Shown: positions 38,564 to 46,045, counted from the stretch's first letter. The stretch is DNA of 53,806 nt from an uncultured Pelagibacteraceae bacterium (GCA_902594675.1 CACJNE010000001.1:145548-199353); one strand, 5' to 3'. Made by a program: numbers and translations. Notes: generated by a model not told the origin, from the sequence alone.

Positions 38564-39475
38564 TTTAATATTATTTAAAGCATTATTTTTAAACAAATTT
38601 GCTTCTTGAATATATCTTCTCACCATTTGTGTTGTTTTATGACCTGTCATAGCCATGATATTACGCTCTTCAGCCCCAGAATCAGCAGCTGATGTAGCAA
38701 ATCCGGACCTTAGACTATGGCCTGAATATTTATTAGGATTTAATCCTGCTAATGTTGCATATTTTTTTATAATTAAAGAAACCAATTTGTCAGAGATATC
38801 AAAAACTTTACCGCCTGTAATATTTCTGTATTTAATCCAATCTTTGAGCTTTGTTACAGGACAGTATTCTAAATTGTTAAAGTAGGGGATTGCCTTAATG
38901 CTCCCTTCACCCATTTGATCGGTTTTTGAGCTTTTAATGAATATTTTAAGCCCTTCTGAAACAAATTCAACATCGTCAAATTCTATATTAACAAGTTCAG
39001 ATCTTCTAAAACCTCCAGCAAATCCAAGTAATATCAATGATTTATTTCTTTTTTTTTTTAATTCATTCTCTTCATACTCATTTATCACTTTAATTAATAA
39101 TTTTAAATCATTGATTAATATGGGTTTTTTTGCAGTTTGCTTAGATCCCTTTAATCTTTTTATACCTAATAAATTTTCCATTATTATAGGATGTTTCGAG
39201 TCCAAATAATGTCCCTTTATTTTATGAATAACTTTAATTGAGGCAATTCTCCTTTTTAAAGTGCTAAATTTAGAGTATTTAGATAAATGAGTTATATATA
39301 TGGATAAAATTTTTGGTTCAGTAGGTAAATATTCAAGCCCGTTTTTAATACAAAACAGTGAAAAATCTTTAAAGTCTGACTCATAAGCTTTTATAGTATT
39401 AATTGCTTTTGAATTCTTTAAGTTTTTAACTGTTTCTAATTCCAGTTTTTTTATGTCAGTAATTAAATCACTCAT
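38558..39475 (-). CDS. Tyrosine recombinase / site-specific integrase
   Basis: 305 aa. An N-terminal SAM-like core-binding domain (about residues 1-105) is followed by a catalytic domain with the full set: Arg in GFRRSELVNIEFDDV, Lys in FIKSSKTDQMGEG, HxxR in HSLRSGFATSA, His in GHKTTQMVRRYIQ with the nucleophile Tyr. No truncation is seen, so it may be active. Composition is a little less AT-rich than the sugar genes. It closes the island, and its own promoter and inverted repeat lie just upstream. It is closer to phage/island integrases than to XerC/D because of its short arm and stand-alone position, though a XerC-like housekeeping role cannot be excluded. Confidence 0.92.
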   Translation of the reverse strand: MSDLITDIKKLELETVKNLKNSKAINTIKAYESDFKDFSLFCIKNGLEYLPTEPKILSIYITHLSKYSKFSTLKRRIASIKVIHKIKGHYLDSKHPIIMENLLGIKRLKGSKQTAKKPILINDLKLLIKVINEYEENELKKKRNKSLILLGFAGGFRRSELVNIEFDDVEFVSEGLKIFIKSSKTDQMGEGSIKAIPYFNNLEYCPVTKLKDWIKYRNITGGKVFDISDKLVSLIIKKYATLAGLNPNKYSGHSLRSGFATSAADSGAEERNIMAMTGHKTTQMVRRYIQEANLFKNNALNNIKL

Positions 39476-39481
39476 AATTTA

Positions 39482-39506
39482 TTCCGATAACCATTAATTA
39501 TCGGAA
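39482..39506. repeat. 9-bp inverted repeat upstream of the integrase
   Basis: TTCCGATAA (39482-39490) and TTATCGGAA (39498-39506) are perfect inverted copies with a 7-base spacer. The element lies 6 bases before the integrase ATG, touches the inner edge of the predicted -10, and covers the predicted start of transcription. It could be an operator for a dimeric repressor or a hairpin at the 5' end of the mRNA. Confidence 0.6.
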
Positions 39507-39534
39507 ATATAATATAACACATTTTATAAGTCAA
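39506..39534 (-). promoter_or_regulatory. Sigma-70-type promoter of the integrase
   Basis: On the minus strand TTGACT (39529-39534) and TATATT (39506-39511) are 17 bases apart, a near-consensus match on both boxes with ideal spacing. Transcription would start near 39,499, about 24 bases before the integrase ATG and within the inverted repeat. Confidence 0.6.
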
Positions 39535-39557
39535 GCATTTAATGTAAAAGAATCTTA

Positions 39558-39722
39558 ATGCCTAAATATGTCTTAATTGGATTAATTGTCGTTATTGGAA
39601 CATTCCTTATCATGAATTATTGGCCAAAATTAAAAGAACAAACAAAAAATCGAATATTAATGGTAATTTTCGGCATTTTTTTTATAAGCATATTTGTTTT
39701 GTTATTTTTATTAATGTTTTGA
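39558..39722 (+). CDS. Small two-helix membrane protein
   Basis: 54 aa, ATG to TGA, unbroken. The layout is TM (YVLIGLIVVIGTFLI, residues 4-18), a charged loop (NYWPKLKEQTKNR), then TM (ILMVIFGIFFISIFVLLFLLMF, last 22 residues), a shape common in conserved small alphaproteobacterial membrane proteins. I recognise no named family. The stop is 6 bases before the next gene's TTG start, so the two are probably co-transcribed. Confidence 0.6.
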   Translation: MPKYVLIGLIVVIGTFLIMNYWPKLKEQTKNRILMVIFGIFFISIFVLLFLLMF

Positions 39723-39728
39723 GGTTAT

Positions 39729-40202
39729 TTGGTAGATATAATTAGTATTTTAGTTGCTGGAATATTTTCATGCATAATTCTTGATATTCTGGGTTATTTA
39801 CTCAAATTGATGGGTATTCCAGAGCCTTCTTGGGGGATTGTAGGTAGATGGACTTATTATATGCTTAAAAATGCTACTTTTTATAACCCAAATATCGCAC
39901 AAATGCCCAATTTTAGGTATGAGGTCTTGCTTGGTTGGATTTTTCATTATTATGTATCGATTTGTTGGGCTGTAATCTATTATTTTTGTTTTTTAATGGT
40001 AGGTCTAAAAATGACATATTTTTCAGGCTTTATATTTGGAGCTCTTACAACACTAGCTCCATTACTGATATTTCTACCATTTACAGGACAGGGCGTGTTT
40101 GCAAATAAGACTAGAATACCCATTAAAACATCAATTATGTTTTTAATCAGACACTCAATTTACGGAATTGCAATGTATGAGGGTTTTAGATGGTTTACTT
40201 AA
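39729..40202 (+). CDS. DUF2938-like membrane protein
   Basis: 157 aa with four hydrophobic segments. IISILVAGIFSCIILDILGY is the first helix; GIPEPSWGIVGRWTYYM follows, then two further helices (VSICWAVIYYFCFLMVG and GFIFGALTTLAPLLIFLPF) and GQGVFANKTRIP before the last. This fits the DUF2938 family of unknown function as I remember it. The start is TTG with GAGG about 4 bases upstream, the first codon after the small membrane gene; no ATG lies early enough. Confidence 0.68.
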   Translation: MVDIISILVAGIFSCIILDILGYLLKLMGIPEPSWGIVGRWTYYMLKNATFYNPNIAQMPNFRYEVLLGWIFHYYVSICWAVIYYFCFLMVGLKMTYFSGFIFGALTTLAPLLIFLPFTGQGVFANKTRIPIKTSIMFLIRHSIYGIAMYEGFRWFT

Positions 40203-40309
40203 AGCTTTAGATTAAGTTATCCCCGATATTCGTCCCTGTTAAAAACTCAGTAAATTCAACGATAAAGTGATACATACAACCTACTCTATCTGATATTGTT
40301 TAAAATGAA

Positions 40310-40493
40310 TTAAGAGGCAACTCTTAACTGACCAGCTGGGGAAAAACCGAGAGGTTCAAGCCCAGAGGGCAGAAAGCTCTGCAGAGTAGCGCTAAAATTG
40401 CAGGGTGGAAGGCATGGCGGTAGCGCATACAACGACGTGCCAAAAACTACTGTTCTTTGTACCTGAAAAGGTGCAAGGAAACAGGGTTTTTTT
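40310..40493 (+). ncRNA. Unassigned structured RNA of about 185 nt with an intrinsic terminator
   Basis: The 40328-40441 stretch is 57% G+C (65 of 114 by hand count) inside DNA near 25-30%, a sign of selected RNA structure. Helices I can draw: TTAAGAG/CTCTTAA around GCAA (40310-40327); CTGGG/CCCAG (40336-40340 with 40361-40365) holding ACC-GAGA-GGT; GCAGA/TCTGC (40369-40382); GGCATG/CGTGCC (40411-40416 with 40436-40441) holding GCG-GTAG-CGC; and the terminator hairpin at 40450-40484. Two loops are GNRA type and TAGCGC occurs twice. I compared it with tmRNA, RNase P RNA, SRP RNA, 6S RNA and the common riboswitch cores I know and found no match. It could be a free small RNA or a leader controlling the MGMT-type gene. 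Confidence 0.7.
40450..40493 (+). terminator. Rho-independent terminator abutting the MGMT-type gene start
   Basis: A 15-bp stem (40450-40464 with 40469-40484, one bulged A at 40481) closes on a GAAA tetraloop and is followed by GG and seven T (40487-40493). The ATG at 40494 follows the last T directly. The stem also contains AAGGA and CAGGG, the only purine-rich stretches that could serve as a ribosome binding site, so folding would stop both transcription and translation of the next gene. Confidence 0.8.
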
Positions 40494-40769
40494 ATGGTTC
40501 TAAAAGGCACTAAATTTCAGATAAAAGTTTGGAAATATTTGATTACTATCCCTAAAGGTGAATTAAGGACCTATTCCCAAGTAGCAAAGGCTATAAATAA
40601 ACCAAAATCAGTGAGAGCTGTGGCAAATGCAGTAGGAAAGAACCCATATGCCCCAAAAATACCTTGTCACCGGGTAATCAGGTCGGACGGTTCATTGGGC
40701 GGCTATTCAGGTAAAGGTGGGATAAATACTAAGAGAAAATTACTCAAATCTGAGGGTATTTTGCTCTAA
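40494..40769 (+). CDS. MGMT-type protein: 6-O-alkylguanine-DNA alkyltransferase DNA-binding domain
   Basis: 91 aa, only the DNA-binding/active-site domain of Ogt/Ada-C. It has the helix FQIKVWKYLITIPKGELRTYSQVA, SVRAVANAVGKNPYAPKI, the catalytic site PCHRV with C58, then DGSLGGYSGKG. The Cys is kept, so it is not an alkyltransferase-like (ATL) protein, which has Trp there. The N-terminal domain of full-length MGMT is missing, as in other small members. Full repair activity is plausible but not assured. The start touches the U-tract of the terminator, so expression probably needs read-through or an internal promoter. Confidence 0.88.
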   Translation: MVLKGTKFQIKVWKYLITIPKGELRTYSQVAKAINKPKSVRAVANAVGKNPYAPKIPCHRVIRSDGSLGGYSGKGGINTKRKLLKSEGILL

Positions 40770-41282
40770 AAATGTTGAAAAACAAAGTCTTTTGTTTGTT
40801 TTACTATATTTAGTAATTTTTTTTTAATATCATCTATAAGTTGCACCACAAAATCGAAAATACTTAAATTAGAGGGTATTTTGGCCTTTTAAATGCTATA
40901 TTCTATTTTTGCAGAGCTAATTAAAAATACCTTTTGTTTTATAAAAAATATTGATTTTAATATTTAAAATAATAGCAAAGAAATATTCTTTAAATGTTAG
41001 ATATTAATAAATTAGCATATTTACTTACTTTTTAAGGTTCTAAATTATTAAATTTAAGGTTTTACAATTTTAGTAAATAAATAAAATAAATTCCCTTCCC
41101 TATTTAATTAAAACTTAAGAAACATAAAAAATACTAATAAATTTAATTATTATACATAAATTCAATTAATGTGTTATTAATTATTAAGATAAATACTTTT
41201 AAAATATATAAATTAAAATATTTAATAATAACAATTGTTTATGATGGTTTTTTTAAGTATTTGATTCATATATTGGTAAGTT
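40770..41282. other. Non-coding AT-rich spacer, probably decayed DNA
   Basis: 513 bases without a believable gene, unusual here where most gaps are under 70. It is almost all A and T. A weak hairpin AAACAAA/TTTGTTT (40780-40797) could end the MGMT-type transcript. It also holds a degenerate copy of the MGMT-type gene tail (next entry). A small frame at 41,171-41,356 is lysine/isoleucine/leucine filler and runs into the next gene on the other strand; I do not call it. Confidence 0.7.
40845..40892 (+). pseudogene. Remnant copy of the MGMT-type gene 3' end
   Basis: Read in one frame this gives TTKSKILKLEGILAF followed by TAA, against NTKRKLLKSEGILL-stop at the true end of the gene (40728-40769). 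Twelve bases, GAGGGTATTTTG, are identical (40752-40763 and 40872-40883), 120 bases apart. No similarity extends further upstream. It is either a leftover of a tandem copy or an old integration scar at a gene 3' end. Confidence 0.5.
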
Positions 41283-42143
41283 TTACTTACCTAAATAAAG
41301 CTTGGATAAATAATACTCTCTTCTTGATATATATAAGCCACAAAGAACAATTATAAAAAGGCCCAAATAAGTCCAATTATCCGGTAATACGTTAAATATA
41401 TAATAACTAAGCAAAATATTGGTAATGATTTCAGTATATCCAAGAGGAGCCAATTTAGAGGCATCTGCTAACTTTAAAGATAAAATTATAAAAAGATGTG
41501 CAATTGCAGCTATAAAGCCAATTAAAGCCATCATAATCCATTGGATATTAGATGGTTGTATCCAAACACCTGGCATAAAGAAAGTCATTACTATAGTACC
41601 TACTATTCCAGCAAATAATAAAGTCAAAAGAGAGTTGTCAGAAGAGCTTAATTTTCTAGTAATAATTAAATAAAAACCATAACAAATACCATTACCTAAA
41701 GCAGCCAAAGTTGCTAAATTAATCTCTATAAATCCTGGTCTGATTACGATTAAGGTACCTATAAAACCCATTGATACTGCAGTCCATCTTCTTAAACCCA
41801 CCTTTTCATTAAGAAAAAAAGGTGACATTGCAGTTACACATAGAGGAGCAACAAATGCTAGTGTAAGTGCTTTTGGTAATGAAATTTCAGAAATTGCATA
41901 AAAGAATAAATAAGTGGAAAAGACAAAAATCAACCCTCTTATCAATTGAAGTAAAGGTTTTTTACTCCAAACTAAAGATTTTCTATCAAAAATAAGCATT
42001 ATTAAAAGAGCAAAAACAACTGTAAAAAAATATCTAGCCCAAGTAATTTGCAAAACATCCATAGAAGAGCTTAAATATTTAGCAAAAGCATCCATAAAAG
42101 GAACAATCATCCAAGCGGATGCATTGAGTATCACAGCCTTCAT
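41283..42143 (-). CDS. EamA (DMT) family transporter
   Basis: 286 aa with ten hydrophobic segments in two EamA repeats. The first repeat has the ILNASAWMIVPFMDAFAKYLS start and ARYFFTVVFALLIML; the second starts near TLAALGNGICYGFYLIITR and contains PLGYTEIITNILLSYYIFN. DMT proteins such as RhtA export threonine and homoserine, and others move nucleotide sugars or metabolites. It lies 16 bases behind an AEC transporter and hom, so a role in amino-acid export is possible. This last step is inference. Confidence 0.88.
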   Translation of the reverse strand: MKAVILNASAWMIVPFMDAFAKYLSSSMDVLQITWARYFFTVVFALLIMLIFDRKSLVWSKKPLLQLIRGLIFVFSTYLFFYAISEISLPKALTLAFVAPLCVTAMSPFFLNEKVGLRRWTAVSMGFIGTLIVIRPGFIEINLATLAALGNGICYGFYLIITRKLSSSDNSLLTLLFAGIVGTIVMTFFMPGVWIQPSNIQWIMMALIGFIAAIAHLFIILSLKLADASKLAPLGYTEIITNILLSYYIFNVLPDNWTYLGLFIIVLCGLYISRREYYLSKLYLGK

Positions 42144-42159
42144 GAGTGAAACATAGCTC

Positions 42160-43059
42160 TTAATTAAAGTATTTTAAAGCAAAGAATACAGTTATAGGGA
42201 CTGTTATTAAAGACATCAAAGTTGAAACAACAATTGTACTAGAAATATTATCTACAATTTCTTTTGGAGAATACATAGAAGCAACTAAATAACAAAGAAT
42301 GGCACTAGGCATCGATGATTGTATTAATAAAACTCCTGCTGCGAAGCCAGATAAGTTAAAAAAAGATATCAGAGCAAAACCAATTAAAGGACCTATAATA
42401 ACTCTTCCAGTGGATGTAATTAAAGCGTCCTTAAATGAAAAAACTTTCATTTGTGTTAGAGAGACACCTAGAGACATTAAAATCATTACGATCATTCCGT
42501 ATGCTAAAAGCATAACAGTATTCAAAACAAATATTGGTAAAGGTATTTCGAAATATAGAAATAGGATTGTTGCAATTATTGCATAAAATGAGGGACTTTT
42601 AACTATTACATTTAAATCAAATTCTCTTTTTGCAAGAAATATATTTAAAGTGAAATGCAATAAAACAACTAAAGATGATATAGCTGCAGCTATTCCCATA
42701 CCAAGTTTTCCGTAAGCAAATAAACAAATTGGGATACCCATATTGCCAGTATTAGGTAAAAAGAATGTTGGTAATTCTCTTAGATAATCTTTTTTCATTA
42801 ATAATAGGAAAATTAATCCGACAATCAAAAAAGAAGTCAAAAGTATAAGAGCGTATAAAAAATACTCAGAGAACATTGCAAAAGTTACACCGCTAGCTGA
42901 TATAGAAAATATTACTATTGAGGGTGTGCCAAAATTAGCTGAATAAGTTGTTATAAAAGATGTATCAAAATTTGGATTTTTTTTACCGAGAAAGTAACCA
43001 ATAGCTACAATAAAAAAAACTGGAAATAGAACTTCAAAAAGTTTGATATAAAGTTCCAT
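42160..43059 (-). CDS. AEC family transporter (auxin efflux carrier-like permease)
   Basis: 299 aa with ten hydrophobic segments. Family features are the first-helix VLFPVFFIVAIGYFLGKKN, TFFLPNTGNMGIPICLFAYG near residue 100, and the C-terminal LLIQSSMPSAILCYLVASMY. Bacterial AEC proteins export organic acids (MleP, MdcF) or amino acids. Its ATG overlaps the stop of hom by one base, so the two are translationally coupled. Confidence 0.9.
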   Translation of the reverse strand: MELYIKLFEVLFPVFFIVAIGYFLGKKNPNFDTSFITTYSANFGTPSIVIFSISASGVTFAMFSEYFLYALILLTSFLIVGLIFLLLMKKDYLRELPTFFLPNTGNMGIPICLFAYGKLGMGIAAAISSLVVLLHFTLNIFLAKREFDLNVIVKSPSFYAIIATILFLYFEIPLPIFVLNTVMLLAYGMIVMILMSLGVSLTQMKVFSFKDALITSTGRVIIGPLIGFALISFFNLSGFAAGVLLIQSSMPSAILCYLVASMYSPKEIVDNISSTIVVSTLMSLITVPITVFFALKYFN

Positions 43060-44348
43060 TAAAATAATCTTATTAATACTGGATTTTTAATTATATTTTG
43101 ATTTAATTTAAATAATTTAATACATTTTTGAGAACTTAATTCATTTGCATCATGAGTAATAATTACAATTGATGCAGTTTTCTTTTTACTATCTGGAATC
43201 TGTATAATCCTTTGAATTGATATCTTATGATTTGCAAAAATTTTTGTAATAGATGACAAAACTCCTGGTTTATCTTTAACTTCCAGTCTCACATAAAGTG
43301 AATTAGATGAAATATCTTTATTAAAAATTTTTGGTTTTTGTCTTTTTGTTCTAGTAATTCCAAAGGGAAATTTTATATTTCCTCTTAAAATAGACAACAG
43401 GTCTGACATTATCGCAGATGATGTTGGTCCAGGCCCCGCTCCTTCTCCTTGTAAAACACTTTCTCCTATAGGCGATCCATTTAAAATTACAGCATTCATC
43501 ACACCACTAACATTTCCAATATATGAGTCTTTGTTAACCAAGCAGGGATGAACTCTCTCAAAAATACTATTTTTAATAATCTCTGTAACACCAAGTAATT
43601 TAATTCTAAAATTTAACTGATTGGCTATTTCAATATCTTTAAATTCTATATTTTCAATACCTTCCATCAAACATTTTGATTTTGAAATTTTTTTATTAAA
43701 TGATAATGATGAAAGTATTCTTATTTTTGCCAAAGCATCATATCCATTTAAGTCTAATTTAGGATTTCCAGGTTCAGCATAACCAAGGTTTTGAGCTTTT
43801 TTTAAAACACTAACAAAACTATCTTTAGTTTTTTCCATCTCGGACAAAATATAATTACATGTGCCATTAAGAATTCCATAAACTTTTGTTATTTTATTAG
43901 TTGCAAGACCTTCTTTTATAGTTCTAATTATTGGTATACCTCCAGCCACAGATGCTTCGAATTCTAAATTTACTTTATTTTTTTCAGCTAATTCACCAAG
44001 TTTATCTCCATGTTTAGATATGAGTGCTTTATTTGGAGTAATAACATGAATTTTATTTTTTAATGCGGTTTCAATAACTTTCTTTGATATTCCATCTGAT
44101 AAACCGATTGCTTCGATTATTATATGAAGATTTTTTATTTTTAAAATATCTAAAGGATTTGAGTAAAATATTTTTTTGTTTATTTTAAATTTTCTTTTTT
44201 TGTTTTTATTTTTAGCTGAGATCCCAACAACTTTTATTTTCTTTCCTGTCTTAATTTCAATATCTTTTTTTTTAATATTTAACTCATTGTATACATATGA
44301 TCCTATTTGACCAAGACCGATTACAGCAATATTTATATTTTTACTCAT
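43059..44348 (-). CDS. hom: Homoserine dehydrogenase
   Basis: 429 aa. Hom reduces aspartate semialdehyde to homoserine, the branch point to threonine and methionine. The NAD motif is IAVIGLGQIGSYVYNEL, then VITPNKALIS, FEASVAGGIPIIRTI, the substrate loop GILNGTCNYILSEM, and YAEPGNPKLDLNGYDALAKI. A C-terminal ACT domain (KDKPGVLSSITKIFANHKIS) gives threonine feedback in relatives. It supplies the acceptor that the metY-type genes at 46,650 and 48,858 use after O-acylation. Confidence 0.97.
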   Translation of the reverse strand: MSKNINIAVIGLGQIGSYVYNELNIKKKDIEIKTGKKIKVVGISAKNKNKKRKFKINKKIFYSNPLDILKIKNLHIIIEAIGLSDGISKKVIETALKNKIHVITPNKALISKHGDKLGELAEKNKVNLEFEASVAGGIPIIRTIKEGLATNKITKVYGILNGTCNYILSEMEKTKDSFVSVLKKAQNLGYAEPGNPKLDLNGYDALAKIRILSSLSFNKKISKSKCLMEGIENIEFKDIEIANQLNFRIKLLGVTEIIKNSIFERVHPCLVNKDSYIGNVSGVMNAVILNGSPIGESVLQGEGAGPGPTSSAIMSDLLSILRGNIKFPFGITRTKRQKPKIFNKDISSNSLYVRLEVKDKPGVLSSITKIFANHKISIQRIIQIPDSKKKTASIVIITHDANELSSQKCIKLFKLNQNIIKNPVLIRLF

Positions 44349-44354
44349 TTTTCA

Positions 44355-44561
44355 TTAATCTAATTTAGGAAAACCACTTAGTTCTCCATATTTGATTACA
44401 TTACTTTTAAACTCATCAAAAGAGGTTTCGTTTTCAAAATTTAGTTTTGTAATATCTGAATTTGCATTTTCCTCTTCAACCTTCCACATTGAAACAGGAT
44501 GATTTAGAGAACAATGTGATAAAATAATTAAAAATAATATCATTAGTATTTTTTTAAACAT
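44355..44561 (-). CDS. Small putative lipoprotein
   Basis: 68 aa. A hydrophobic signal (ILMILFLIILSHC) ends with Cys at residue 17; the lipobox reads L-S-H-C, and the His before Cys is unusual (Gly, Ala or Ser is normal), so lipidation is likely but not certain. The rest is a short acidic tail, VSMWKVEEENANSDI to FPKLD. No family recognised. It overlaps the end of argC by 8 bases and is 6 bases ahead of hom, so it is part of the same run. Confidence 0.72.
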   Translation of the reverse strand: MFKKILMILFLIILSHCSLNHPVSMWKVEEENANSDITKLNFENETSFDEFKSNVIKYGELSGFPKLD

Positions 44562-45579
44562 TTAGGCCTTCACCTTCATTAAATTTAAAATAATAATTCA
44601 TATTTTGCACAGCTTGTCCCCCACCACCTTTAATCAAATTATCAATTGCAGATAATATTATTATTTTATCTTTATATTTGCTATTACATACTGAAATTAA
44701 ACAATTATTAGAATTAATTACATCGTTAGTGCTTAAAAATGTATTTATTTTAGAAATTTTCACAAACTTATGACTTTTGTAATGATTGGTTAAAACATTT
44801 TGAATCTTTCTTAGTGTAGCACCCTTTTTTATATCAACATATATGGTACTTAAAATTCCTCTAAACATTGGTGTTAAGTGTGGAGTAAAATGAAATTTAT
44901 TTTTTTTTCCAGTTTTTAAATCTAATTCTTGTTGAATTTCAGAATTATGTCTGTGATTTGCTAGGCCATAAACACTAAGGGACTCGTATAGATTTTTATT
45001 TTTATATTTTTTATGCACCCCTCTGCCAGCTCCTGAATAACCAGATTTAGAATCTATGATTATTGTTTTATTATTAATCAGGTTTTTTTTGATCAATGGA
45101 ATCAATGGTATTAATACCGTAGTTGGATAACATCCAGGACAAGATATAATTTTAAATTTTTTTATATATTTTCCACTTATTTCAGGAATAGAATAAATAC
45201 TATCTTTAATTAGATTTGAGGCGTTATGTTTAATTTTATACCATTTTTCATATTCATTTTTAGTATTTAGCCTAAAATCTGCAGCAAGATCTATTAGTAG
45301 ATTATTTTTATTTAGATATTTTGATATAGATTGAGCTTCACCATTTGGAAGTGCTGTAAATATAATATCTACATCTGATAAGTATTTTTTGTTAAACTTA
45401 GAAATCTTTGGTAGTTTAAACTTCTTTAAATCCTTATCATATAAATCAATTTTTCTTCCAACTGATGAACTGCCACATAAATATTTTATATTTATATGTT
45501 TATGTTTACAAAGGAGCTTTGTTAACTGCAATCCTATATATCCAGTTGCACCACAAATAAGAACATTTTTCTTAAGCAT
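44554..45579 (-). CDS. argC: N-acetyl-gamma-glutamyl-phosphate reductase
   Basis: 341 aa. ArgC makes N-acetylglutamate semialdehyde in arginine synthesis. The NADP motif is VLICGATGYIGLQLTKLL; the catalytic Cys is in SCPGCYPTTVLIPL; SKSGYSGAGRG and HFTPHLTPMFRGIL follow. rplM-rpsI-argC is a common alphaproteobacterial gene order. A gap of 33 bases separates it from rpsI. Confidence 0.97.
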   Translation of the reverse strand: MLKKNVLICGATGYIGLQLTKLLCKHKHINIKYLCGSSSVGRKIDLYDKDLKKFKLPKISKFNKKYLSDVDIIFTALPNGEAQSISKYLNKNNLLIDLAADFRLNTKNEYEKWYKIKHNASNLIKDSIYSIPEISGKYIKKFKIISCPGCYPTTVLIPLIPLIKKNLINNKTIIIDSKSGYSGAGRGVHKKYKNKNLYESLSVYGLANHRHNSEIQQELDLKTGKKNKFHFTPHLTPMFRGILSTIYVDIKKGATLRKIQNVLTNHYKSHKFVKISKINTFLSTNDVINSNNCLISVCNSKYKDKIIILSAIDNLIKGGGGQAVQNMNYYFKFNEGEGLNV

Positions 45580-45612
45580 AAATTAATATAACAGTTGAGA
45601 ATTAAAATGAAA

Positions 45613-46044
45613 TTATCTTTTAGAAAACTGATAACTTTTTCTAGCTTTTGCTCTACCTGGTTTTTTTCTCTCAACAGATCTAGAATCTCTTGTTGTAAGT
45701 TTTTCTTTACGTAAGGTTGATTTAAGTGTTTCATCAAATTTTAACAAAGCTCTAGATATACCATGAACTAATGCTCCAGCCTGTCCTGTTTGGCCGCCGC
45801 CAATTACTTTTGATCTAACATCATAATCAGTAGATTGATTTACTATTTCAAACGGTCTCAAGATTTGCATTTTATGGTTTGCTCTGGGAAAATAGTCATC
45901 CAAAGATTTGCCATTAACATAAAATTTACCAGTTCCCTTTTTTAACCAGACTTTTGCAATTGATTTTTTTCTTCTACCAGTGGCATACTTACTATCTTTG
46001 AAATCTAATTTTATTTTTGTTGATGATGTTTGATTATTTTCCAT
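45613..46044 (-). CDS. rpsI: 30S ribosomal protein S9
   Basis: 143 aa. The N-terminal ATGRRKKSIAKVWLKKGTG, the central GGGQTGQAGALVHGISRAL, and the extended basic C-terminal tail ending KSYQFSKR, whose final Arg contacts P-site tRNA, are all as expected. The first ~18 residues are an extra tail of the alphaproteobacterial type. One base separates it from rplM. Confidence 0.98.
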   Translation of the reverse strand: MENNQTSSTKIKLDFKDSKYATGRRKKSIAKVWLKKGTGKFYVNGKSLDDYFPRANHKMQILRPFEIVNQSTDYDVRSKVIGGGQTGQAGALVHGISRALLKFDETLKSTLRKEKLTTRDSRSVERKKPGRAKARKSYQFSKR

Positions 46045-46045
46045 A

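Noticed and set aside
38655..39209. Plus-strand frames opposite the integrase
   Set aside because: The integrase has all catalytic residues on the minus strand; these are shadows.
40310..40493. tmRNA, RNase P RNA, SRP RNA, 6S RNA or a standard riboswitch
   Set aside because: None of the universal cores I know (GAGGAAAGTCC, GGAAGGAAGCAGCC, an ANDEN-type tag frame, SAM, TPP, glycine, cobalamin or c-di-GMP cores) is present.
40310..40510. A 66-codon minus-strand frame rich in Pro, Cys and Leu
   Set aside because: It exists only because the structured RNA is GC-rich; it covers the terminator and the MGMT start, and no SAR11-like codon use is seen.
41171..41356. 61-codon plus-strand frame
   Set aside because: Low-complexity Ile/Lys/Tyr filler in an AT-rich spacer that runs into the EamA gene antisense.
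45534..45737. Minus-strand frame overlapping rpsI and argC
   Set aside because: Another frame of the same strand; both neighbours are certain genes.
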